In this document: positions 1-5,397 of the stretch, in pieces
How positions within the stretch are numbered: the first letter of the stretch is position 1
Layout: every line of letters begins with the position of its first letter
DNA from: Desulfocurvus sp.
GTDB taxonomy: Bacteria; Desulfobacterota; Desulfovibrionia; Desulfovibrionales; Desulfovibrionaceae
NCBI RefSeq assembly: GCF_023230885.1
Contig: NZ_JALNWM010000105.1
Coordinates: forward strand, 1-11,327
Length of the DNA stretch: 11,327 nucleotides
Reading direction: 5' to 3'
Position numbers and translations under genes: made by a program
Notes under the pieces: model-generated
The model's input: the letters and a program-made list of their open reading frames with translations, nothing else
Database searches by the model: none
Told to the model about the DNA's origin: nothing

Positions 1-825
1 GAAGGCCGCCGCGCCCATGACCGGGGGCATGAGCTGGCTGCCCGTGGCCGAGCAGGCCAGCACACCGCCGGCCTCATCCACGCTGTAGCCCGACTTGCGC
101 ATGTACGGCAGGACGAAGGGCCCGGTGATGGCCACGTTGGCCACCGGTGCGCCCGAGACCATGCCGATGAGCGAGTTGGAGAACACGGCGGTCAGCCCCG
201 CGCCGCCGCGCAGGCGGCGGCCCAGGATCTTGCCCACCTCCATGAGCAGGCCCTCGACCTTGAAAATGCCCAGCAGCGCGCCGAAGACCACGAACATGAA
301 CACCTGGTCGGCGCTGATGGACATGAACAGGCCGTAGAGCCCCGACAGGCCCACGCTCAGGTAGGAGATAACGTAGTCGAAGGAGAAGGGCGTGTGGTAC
401 AGCGGGCCGCTCAGCAGGTGACCCAGGAAAAAGTAGCCCACGAAGACCAGGGCAACCACCAGCAGGGGCAGGCCCCAGCTCAGGTAGGTGCCCAGGGAGG
501 TGCACAGGATGAGGCAGACCCCGACGACCAGGGCCGCCTGGCTGGGGAACCCCTGGGACATCTCGAGCTCTTCGATGTTCAGGTACACATAGGCGCAGCT
601 GGCCAGGGCCACGGCCAGGCACAGGTACAGGAATCCCTTGAAAGCCGGGCTCTTGGCCTTGCGCGCGTAGCTGACGAAGATGAGGAAAAAGAGGAAGGCG
701 AAGTGGATGGTCTGGTGTTCCCACTGACCGAAGAAAAGATACTGCGAGGCCACGGCGTGGTAGGCGACCATGCCCAGGGCGCCGATGGTCAAGAGCAGCC
801 TGGAAAGGGATGTGCGTGATTCCAT
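1..825 (-). CDS. TRAP transporter fused permease (4TM/12TM type), N-terminal 275 residues, cut by window edge
   Basis: Membrane subunit of a TAXI-type TRAP transporter, in which the small DctQ-like and large DctM-like subunits are fused. It would use an ion gradient to import the ligand delivered by the binding protein encoded just upstream. Reading from ATG at 825, the frame stays open to base 1. The visible part has several hydrophobic helices (for example about residues 9-27, 37-52, 64-82, 95-113 and 117-135). From about residue 180 the DctM-like domain begins, with the family signatures GAPVANVAITG and, at the edge, ATGSQLMPPVMGAAAF. Fused permeases of this class usually run to about 630-700 residues, so more than half is missing. 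It is third in the operon, 78 bp after the receptor gene, with a GGGGGCAG purine stretch before the ATG as a weak ribosome site. The family call is secure; the substrate cannot be read from sequence. Confidence 0.93.
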   Translation of the reverse strand, partial: MESRTSLSRLLLTIGALGMVAYHAVASQYLFFGQWEHQTIHFAFLFFLIFVSYARKAKSPAFKGFLYLCLAVALASCAYVYLNIEELEMSQGFPSQAALVVGVCLILCTSLGTYLSWGLPLLVVALVFVGYFFLGHLLSGPLYHTPFSFDYVISYLSVGLSGLYGLFMSISADQVFMFVVFGALLGIFKVEGLLMEVGKILGRRLRGGAGLTAVFSNSLIGMVSGAPVANVAITGPFVLPYMRKSGYSVDEAGGVLACSATGSQLMPPVMGAAAF

Positions 826-860
826 GATGCGTCTGCCCCCATTGTGGTGTGTAGGTGCTG

Positions 861-894
861 CGGCCCGGCCCGGGTCCGCACCCGGGCCGGACCG
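861..894 (-). other. Strong GC hairpin between receptor and permease genes
   Basis: Bases 865-875 pair perfectly with 880-890 (11 bp, four-base loop CCGC on the plus strand). After one mismatch (864/891) three more pairs follow (861-863 with 892-894). No T-run follows in the leftward direction of transcription, so this is not a classical terminator. In operons coding for binding-protein transporters such hairpins often protect the receptor mRNA or reduce read-through so that receptor exceeds permease. That role is inferred. Confidence 0.7.
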
Positions 895-903
895 GTGTCC
901 GCC

Positions 904-1905
904 CTAGAGGAGTCCGGCCTCCTTGTAGGCCCGCAGGGCCCCAGGATGGAAATCCTCCTCCTTCCACCCCTTGACCAGGGACTCGCGACTCATGAGCGAG
1001 CCCATCGCGTGGTACTGGGCGAAGGCCTCGACGTTGTCGATCATGGCCTTGGCCATGATGTAGGCGTGTTCCTCGGGGAAGTCGGGATGCACGCAGAACG
1101 CCTGGATTTCGGCCCCGGCCCACAGGGGGCTGCCCTGGCCTTCCACGGTGTCGGCCGGAAGCTGGAAGGGCAGCAGGGTGATGTCCTTGGCGGCGGTGTT
1201 GTCCACTGCCTCGCGGGTCCAGTCCAGATGGGTCAGGGTGCGGCCCGAGGCCATGACCTCGACGGTCTGCGGGCTGGGCGAGAAGGCGGCGTGGATGGGA
1301 TCGAGGTAGCCGCCGATGACGGCGGCGTCCACCTGGCCGTTGACCAGGGCGTTGGCGGCCTCGGTGGTGCCCACGAACTGGATGCGCAGGCTCTTGTAGA
1401 ACTGGTCCGTGTACCCGTTGCGCAGCAGGGCGTCCGGCTCATAACCCCAGACGATCTGCGGCACACGGCCCAGGGCGATGCGCTTGCCCTGCAGGTCGGC
1501 GATGGTCTTGATGTCCTTGTCGGTGGTCACCAGCCAGGTGATGGCGTAGTTCAGGGTCCCGATGACCTTCAGGGGCTCGTAGGTCCGCTTGAAGGGCTTC
1601 ATGCCGCGCTGGGCCAGCCATTCGATGCCCGAGGTGGCCACGACCACGGTGTTCTTGCGCGCGGCCTCGTCGCTTCCGAGCTTCATGACGTTGAAGGCCT
1701 GGCCAGGGGTTTCGGCGTGGGAGACGGCCACCGGGTAGTTACCCTGGTTGACGATGCTTTCCATGGCCGTGCCGAGCACATAGCTGCCCGTGCCGAATGG
1801 CGTGCTGAGCAGGATGATAGTCGGCTTGTCGGCCGCCGGGGCGGTCTGCCCCATGAGGAAAATGCACAACAGTGTCGCAATGAAGGTGGAAAGAAAGCGT
1901 ATCAT
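904..1905 (-). CDS. TAXI-family TRAP transporter substrate-binding protein, exported
   Basis: Periplasmic receptor of the TRAP transporter, 333 residues, close to the usual 310-340 for the family. The start at 1905 (MIRFLS) is preferred over one five codons upstream because GAGGAAGG at 1909-1916 is correctly placed. The first 24 or so residues form a signal peptide: an arginine, a hydrophobic core, then a TAPAA-D cleavage site. The mature protein has TAXI features: an early TPFGTGSYVLGTAMESIVN segment like the family's ligand-site loop; DLQGKRIALGRVPQ in the first lobe; and NALVNGQVDAAVIGG before the hinge. It lies 48 bp after the enolase-family gene and 78 bp before the permease. Known TAXI ligands include glutamate and 2-oxoglutarate, but most are unassigned. 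The partner enzyme suggests a hydroxy acid or sugar acid, which is inference only. Confidence 0.93.
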   Translation of the reverse strand: MIRFLSTFIATLLCIFLMGQTAPAADKPTIILLSTPFGTGSYVLGTAMESIVNQGNYPVAVSHAETPGQAFNVMKLGSDEAARKNTVVVATSGIEWLAQRGMKPFKRTYEPLKVIGTLNYAITWLVTTDKDIKTIADLQGKRIALGRVPQIVWGYEPDALLRNGYTDQFYKSLRIQFVGTTEAANALVNGQVDAAVIGGYLDPIHAAFSPSPQTVEVMASGRTLTHLDWTREAVDNTAAKDITLLPFQLPADTVEGQGSPLWAGAEIQAFCVHPDFPEEHAYIMAKAMIDNVEAFAQYHAMGSLMSRESLVKGWKEEDFHPGALRAYKEAGLL

Positions 1906-1908
1906 GGT

Positions 1909-1916
1909 CCTTCCTC
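1909..1916 (-). promoter_or_regulatory. Ribosome binding site fixing the TAXI receptor start
   Basis: On the minus strand GAGGAAGG stands with about 7 nt between GAGG and the ATG at 1905. The in-frame ATG at 1920 lies upstream of this site and has no comparable one, so the shorter start is favoured. Confidence 0.7.
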
Positions 1917-1953
1917 GCAAAGTGTCAGAGGTTTCTTTGTCCGGTCGTTGTCC

Positions 1954-3108
1954 TTACGCGCACACCAGGTGGGCGACCTGGAAGGGTTTTAGGGTTTCCA
2001 GGTCCGGTTCCACTCCGAGCCCGGGGGCGTCGCTCAGGGTTATTTTTCCGTCGCGCAGCAGGGGATACGGCGTGGCCAGCATCTCGCGCAGCGGGTTGGC
2101 GTTGCAGTCCACTTCGAGCATCCCGTCGCCGCCGACGGCGGCCAGCAGGTGCGCCGAGGCCATGAGGCCGATGCCGCCGCCCAGGTAATGCGGGCAGTAG
2201 CGCTTGCCCGCCGCCAGGGCGGCCTCGGCCACCTCGCGGCAGCGCGTGAGCCCGCCCCACTTGCACACGTCGGGCTGGATGACGCCGAAGACCGGCCCGG
2301 AGGCGGCGGCGGCGAAGGCCGTCGTGCTGCGTATGTTCTCGCCCCCAGCCAGGGGCAGGGGGCATGCGGCGGCCAGTTGCAGCCATGCCTGCGCGGGGCT
2401 GTCGCAGCGCAGGGGCTCTTCCAGCCAGAGCAGGGGCAGGTCGCCGATGCGTTTTACCATCTCCAGGGCCTGGGGCAGGCTCCAGGCCTGGTTGCTGTCC
2501 ACGGCGAGGGTCTCGCCGGGCTCCAGGGCGCCTAGGGCGCTGCCCAGGTTTTCCATGTCGCGGGCTTCGCCGAAGCCGATCTTAATCTTGAAGGTCCGGT
2601 AGCCTTCGTTTCGGGAGCGGGCGATAGTCTCGGCCACGCCGGGATGGTTGATGCCGCTGGCATAGGCGGGCATGACGGTCATGCCCGCCGTGCCCAGCAG
2701 GGCGTGCAGCGGTCGGCCCGCCTTGCGTGCGGCCATGTCCCACAGCGCGATGTCCACGCCCGCCACGGCCTGGGCCAGGGGCCCGGGTTCGTCGGCCTGG
2801 AGGGCCAGCACTTCCACGCGCCGGGTCATCTCGTCAAACGCCTCGGTGGGGCTGGCGAAGGTTTTGCCCAGGATGTGCGGCGCCACGGCGGTTTCCACCA
2901 GCCGGGCCCGGTGTTCCGCGCCGCAGGAGGGGAAGTTGCACCAGACCTCGCCCCAGCCGTGGTTCCCCTGGGCGTCTTCCAAGCGCACGATGACCGCCGG
3001 GCGGTCGTGCATCGTCCCGAAAGACGTGCGGACCGGCACGGCAATGGGCGCGCGCAGGACGCGGATTTCAACTTTCGCGATCGTTACCGGATCGGCCAAT
3101 GCAGCCAT
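1954..3108 (-). CDS. Mandelate racemase-type enolase-superfamily enzyme (dehydratase or racemase of unknown substrate)
   Basis: Predicted cytosolic Mg-dependent enzyme, 384 residues, that abstracts a proton alpha to a carboxylate, giving dehydration or epimerisation of an acid. The enolase-superfamily active site can be read directly: KIK at 174-176, metal ligands D204 (AVDSNQAW), E230 (WLEEP) and E257 (GGEN), and a D280/H307 dyad (QPDVCKWGG and CPHYLGGG). The 27-residue D-to-H gap and the other spacings match mandelate racemase. The aspartate sits where muconate-lactonizing and dipeptide-epimerase enzymes carry lysine, so this is the MR subgroup. The capping domain includes GWGEVWCNFPSCGAEHR at 51-67. 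The start at 3108 is set by AGGAGAGGA at 3111-3119; an in-frame ATG at 3186 lacks such a site. It leads the transporter operon, so its substrate is probably the imported ligand. Function beyond the subgroup is not determinable. Confidence 0.93.
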   Translation of the reverse strand: MAALADPVTIAKVEIRVLRAPIAVPVRTSFGTMHDRPAVIVRLEDAQGNHGWGEVWCNFPSCGAEHRARLVETAVAPHILGKTFASPTEAFDEMTRRVEVLALQADEPGPLAQAVAGVDIALWDMAARKAGRPLHALLGTAGMTVMPAYASGINHPGVAETIARSRNEGYRTFKIKIGFGEARDMENLGSALGALEPGETLAVDSNQAWSLPQALEMVKRIGDLPLLWLEEPLRCDSPAQAWLQLAAACPLPLAGGENIRSTTAFAAAASGPVFGVIQPDVCKWGGLTRCREVAEAALAAGKRYCPHYLGGGIGLMASAHLLAAVGGDGMLEVDCNANPLREMLATPYPLLRDGKITLSDAPGLGVEPDLETLKPFQVAHLVCA

Positions 3109-3110
3109 GA

Positions 3111-3119
3111 TCCTCTCCT
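3111..3119 (-). promoter_or_regulatory. Ribosome binding site fixing the enolase-family start
   Basis: AGGAGAGGA on the minus strand, with AGGAG six bases from the ATG at 3108. It supports MAALAD as the N-terminus rather than the 26-residue longer reading. Confidence 0.75.
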
Positions 3120-3146
3120 GTTGTTTGGTGTTGGCCTGTGTCTTTG

Positions 3147-3164
3147 CGCCCGCCTTGGCGGGCG
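3147..3164 (-). other. Leader hairpin in the 5' region of the leftward operon
   Basis: CGCCCGC at 3147-3153 and GCGGGCG at 3158-3164 form a 7-bp stem with a four-base loop, within the predicted untranslated leader of the enolase/TRAP operon. No T-run follows. It may only stabilise the transcript; a regulatory role is not shown. Confidence 0.5.
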
Positions 3165-3255
3165 ACGCGTATTTCCCTCGTATCATGGGAGGTTGGCCGC
3201 CGCTCTTCCTCCGGGCGCCCCGGCGGGGGCGTCTTGTGTGTCTAAAAGTATTAAG

Positions 3256-3285
3256 ATGCTACCCACCATACCTATTTGAAGTCAA
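3256..3285 (-). promoter_or_regulatory. Candidate sigma-70 promoter of the leftward enolase/TRAP operon
   Basis: On the minus strand TTGACT (3280-3285, five of six consensus -35 bases) and TAGCAT (3256-3261, four of six -10 bases) are separated by 18 bp, in an AT-rich island within very GC-rich DNA. Transcription would begin near 3249 and leave a leader of about 140 nt. I saw no clear operator palindrome over it. Confidence 0.55.
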
Positions 3286-3323
3286 GCGCTCTTTCAGGGA
3301 CGGGCAACGTTGTCTCAAAAAAT

Positions 3324-3351
3324 GGGGAGCGCGGATTTTTTTGGTTATAGT
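3324..3351 (+). promoter_or_regulatory. Promoter-like element, copy 1
   Basis: GGGGAGCG (3324-3331), seven T (3336-3342), G, then TATAGT (3346-3351). The same elements recur in the same order at 3977-4005 with nearly identical spacing. No good -35 hexamer is seen. The nearest gene downstream on this strand is the cytochrome, about 760 bp away. Confidence 0.3.
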
Positions 3352-3385
3352 GCCTTGGTTTCATTGCGCTATTTGTCTTACTCAT

Positions 3386-3403
3386 CGGGCTTGGCCAAGC
3401 CCG
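3386..3403. repeat. Perfect 18-nt palindrome
   Basis: CGGGCTTGG followed by its exact reverse complement CCAAGCCCG. No T-run follows on either strand, so it is not a standard terminator. It could be a dimer-binding operator between the divergent operons, or chance in GC-rich DNA. Confidence 0.45.
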
Positions 3404-3976
3404 GCGTCGGTTCCTGGGGGCGGGGGCGGGGGCTCACCCCTGCCGCAAGCGGCGGACCGGGCGGGATGTGTCGCGGGCATACGCGTCTTGCCGCGCCGGA
3501 ATGTTCCACGGGGGACGCCTGCCGCATTGGCCCGGGCGCGCCTGGCCGGGAGCCGCCCCTCACGGCACGCCTTGGGGCGGCCCGGGGCCCGCGCGCCCGG
3601 GGATGTAACACCAGCAGGCACGGGGACCGGGCGTTCCGGTCCCCCCGCTTGCGACCGGAGCCTGGCGACGGAGCCGTGCCGCCCGTCATGAGTGTCTTCG
3701 GCCCGCGCGCCTGGAGCCGTTTCAGATATGGCCGAGTGGTGCGCCCTGGCGGGCCGGGGCCCCGTGTGCGCCTGGGGTCGTTGTTCTCGGGCCCCCGCGC
3801 GCCGTGGGGGGCGTGGCTGGGATCCTGTGCGCCCAGGGCCGTTGCTGCCGCGTCGGGGCGGTCCGGCTGCCGACGGCGGCGCCCGGTGGCTTCCGGCTCC
3901 TGGCGCCAATGCGGGCGGGAGGGCCGCGCACCGGACTTCAGTGGAGGAAGTAAGAAAATTCCAGACGCCTCTTGCC

Positions 3977-4005
3977 GGGGAGCGGTTTTTTTGTTTTCCT
4001 ATAGT
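3977..4005 (+). promoter_or_regulatory. Candidate promoter of the cytochrome oxidase operon (element copy 2)
   Basis: TATAGT at 4000-4005 matches the -10 consensus at five of six positions and lies about 110 bp before the cytochrome start. A TTGCCG at 3972-3977 is 22 bp upstream, too far for an ideal -35. GGGGAGCG and a seven-T run precede it, as in the copy at 3324-3351. Positive control by an activator is one way a promoter with a poor -35 could work. The site itself is only a candidate. Confidence 0.4.
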
Positions 4006-4111
4006 CAGGGTCGCGGTCTTCGTCCGGCGGGCGTCCGGAAGAGGGGCCGCGCGACAACCGCCGATCCGCGCGGAACGGACCGCAGCGGAGGAAAACCAAG
4101 GAGTATCGGAA

Positions 4112-4426
4112 ATGAAACGGATCATCGCCATCACCCTGTCCGCCGCCTTTGCCACGACGCTGTTCGCCGCGGCCGCCCTGGCGGACGGCGCCGCGCTCTA
4201 CGGCCCCTGCAAGGGCTGCCACGGGGCCGACGGCTCCAAGACCGCCATGAACATCTCCCCGGCCCTCAAGGGCCAGGGCGCCGACGAGCTGCTGACCAAG
4301 CTCAAGGGCTACAAGGACGGCACCTACAAGATCCAGGACAAGACCGCGCCCATGATGGCCAAGTTCGTCAAGAAGCTGAGCGACGAGGAGCTGAAGACCC
4401 TTGCCGACCACATCGCCACCTTCTAG
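4112..4426 (+). CDS. cyf: Cytochrome c-553, periplasmic monoheme class I
   Basis: Small soluble electron carrier, 104 residues as precursor, about 80 mature. It has an N-terminal signal peptide (KR, hydrophobic core, cleavage near ALA-DGAALY). The heme attachment motif CKGCH is at 33-37, followed by GADGSK. The likely axial methionine is in the TAPMMAKF segment (M81 or M82), and the C-terminal helix reads KKLSDEELKTLADHIA. This pattern is very close to D. vulgaris cytochrome c-553. The start is supported by AAGGAG at 4098-4103, 8 nt before the ATG. It is the first gene of the oxidase operon and overlaps the SCO gene by 26 nt. It is therefore the obvious candidate for passing electrons to the heme c domains of CoxII. 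The family call is secure; the donor role is inference from context. Confidence 0.94.
   Translation: MKRIIAITLSAAFATTLFAAAALADGAALYGPCKGCHGADGSKTAMNISPALKGQGADELLTKLKGYKDGTYKIQDKTAPMMAKFVKKLSDEELKTLADHIATF
4385..4390 (+). promoter_or_regulatory. Ribosome site supporting the TTG start of the SCO gene
   Basis: GAGGAG lies inside the cytochrome coding sequence, 10 nt before the TTG at 4401. No ATG or GTG further down gives both a ribosome site and a charged signal-peptide start. Confidence 0.45.
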
Positions 4427-5387
4427 CCGGAGCCTCGCGGCCCGGCTCGGCCTCGCGGCCGTGGCGACGCTTCTCGGGGCGGCCCTGGTGGCCGCCCCGG
4501 TTTGCGTCGCCGCCGCCCAGGGCGGCCACGACGCCCACGCCGCTCACGGGGCGGCGGACGGCCAGGCGGCCCACGGCGCCCATCCGGCCCCGGCGCCCGC
4601 CGCTCCCGAGGCCCACGGCGCCCATCCGGCTCCGGCCCCGGACGCCCCCGCCCACGACCACGAGGCCATGCAGGCCCGGGCGGAGCAAAGCGACCTGCCC
4701 GTGGGCGTGGACGAACACCTGGGAGCCTATGTGCCCCTGGACACGGTGTTCACCGACTCCCAGGGCCGCGAAACGACCCTGGGCCAGGCCATGGGCGCGC
4801 CCACGCTGATCCTGCCGGTGTTCTACACCTGCCCCAACGTCTGCAACATCCTCCAGGGGGCCGTGGCCCGGGTTTTGCCCCGGGTCAGCCTGACTCCCGG
4901 CCAGGAGCTGCGGGTCGTGTCCATCAGCTTCGACGAGCGCGACACCCCCGGGACGGCCGCCCGCAGCAAGCGCAATTTCGACGCCGCCCTGGGCCAGGGG
5001 TTCCCCCCGGAGCACTGGACGTTTCTCACCGGCAGCCGCGAGAGCATCGCCAGGACCATGGACGCCCTGGGCTTCCGCTTCCAGCGCATGGGCGACGATT
5101 TCGCCCATCCGGTGGTGGTGGTGGCCGTGGCGCCCGACGGCAAGATCGTGCGCTACCTCTACGGCTCGGACTTCCTGCCCTTCGACGTGACCATGGCCGC
5201 CACCGAGGCGGCCAAGGGCACCCCGGGCCTGTCGGTCAAGCGCGTGCTGTCCTACTGCTACAGCTACGACCCCGAGGGACGGCGCTACACCTTCAACATC
5301 CTGCGCGTCACGGGCTTTACGGTTCTTGGCACCATCGCCCTGCTGCTGGCGGTCCTGCTGGCGGCGGGCAAGAGGAAACGCCGCTAG
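4401..5387 (+). CDS. SCO1/SenC-family copper chaperone with histidine-rich N-terminal segment and C-terminal anchor
   Basis: Thioredoxin-fold protein expected to deliver copper to, or reduce, the CuA site of CoxII on the periplasmic side; 328 residues from TTG at 4401. A hydrophobic stretch at about 18-39 acts as signal or anchor. Residues 43-87 hold nine histidines in an Ala/Pro-rich linker with a 14-residue tandem repeat (AHGAHPAPAPAAPE, then AHGAHPAPAPDAPA). The SCO domain spans about 100-285, with the copper site C144 and C148 (TCPNVC) and H236 (DDFAHPVVV). The C-terminus has a hydrophobic helix at about 304-322 and a KRKRR tail, as is common in SCO proteins of oxidase operons. The start is the weak point: it overlaps the cytochrome gene by 26 nt, and GTG at 4461 is in frame but lacks a ribosome site and would remove the charged N-terminus. 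CoxI begins 10 nt later. Confidence 0.9.
   Translation: MPTTSPPSSRSLAARLGLAAVATLLGAALVAAPVCVAAAQGGHDAHAAHGAADGQAAHGAHPAPAPAAPEAHGAHPAPAPDAPAHDHEAMQARAEQSDLPVGVDEHLGAYVPLDTVFTDSQGRETTLGQAMGAPTLILPVFYTCPNVCNILQGAVARVLPRVSLTPGQELRVVSISFDERDTPGTAARSKRNFDAALGQGFPPEHWTFLTGSRESIARTMDALGFRFQRMGDDFAHPVVVVAVAPDGKIVRYLYGSDFLPFDVTMAATEAAKGTPGLSVKRVLSYCYSYDPEGRRYTFNILRVTGFTVLGTIALLLAVLLAAGKRKRR
4570..4653 (+). repeat. 42-bp tandem duplication in the SCO histidine-rich linker
   Basis: Two adjacent units, 4570-4611 and 4612-4653, start with the same 18 bases and encode near-identical 14-residue blocks. The repeat is in frame, so unit gain or loss would change the number of histidines without breaking the gene. 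Confidence 0.7.
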
Positions 5388-5397
5388 CGGAGCGCAC

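Larger units (their letters stand above)
3109..4111. other. Divergent intergenic region of about 1 kb without a supported gene
   Basis: This stretch separates the leftward transporter operon from the rightward oxidase operon. It contains the leftward promoter and leader hairpin, an 18-nt palindrome at 3386-3403, and two related plus-strand promoter-like elements (3324-3351 and 3977-4005). From about 3400 to 3950 it is extremely GC-rich. Open frames there, on both strands, are dominated by Pro, Arg, Gly and Ala, show no recognisable domain and no ribosome site, and look like GC-driven artefacts. I see no tRNA, repeat array or mobile element in it. Confidence 0.6.

Noticed and set aside
3109..3186. 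Longer N-terminus for the enolase-family enzyme from ATG at 3186
   Set aside because: No ribosome site at 3186. The added 26 residues do not resemble the family and cover a leader hairpin, while 3108 has an excellent site.
3272..3385. Minus-strand 37-codon frame (MSKTNSAMKPRHYNQ...) with a more natural composition
   Set aside because: No ribosome site precedes it and its end overlaps the -35 of the leftward promoter. The composition follows from the local AT-rich island.
3730..3800. GGCCGAGTGG resembling the D-arm of a tRNA-Ser or tRNA-Leu
   Set aside because: No anticodon arm, no T-arm GTTCGA-type sequence and no acceptor pairing follow.
3972..4005. TTGCCG and TATAGT as a full sigma-70 promoter, or a sigma-54 site, before the cytochrome gene
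   Set aside because: The hexamer spacing is 22 bp, too long for sigma-70, and no GG-N10-GC pattern typical of sigma-54 is present. Only the -10-like part is kept as a candidate.
3382..4155. Minus-strand frame of 257 codons in the divergent gap
   Set aside because: It starts inside the cytochrome gene on the opposite strand and shows only Pro/Arg/Ala-rich sequence without motifs. It is best explained by base composition.
3310..4809. Long plus-strand frame (499 codons) across the intergenic region and into the cytochrome and SCO genes
   Set aside because: It runs out of frame through two certain genes, has no ribosome site and has a Pro/Arg/Gly-rich composition.
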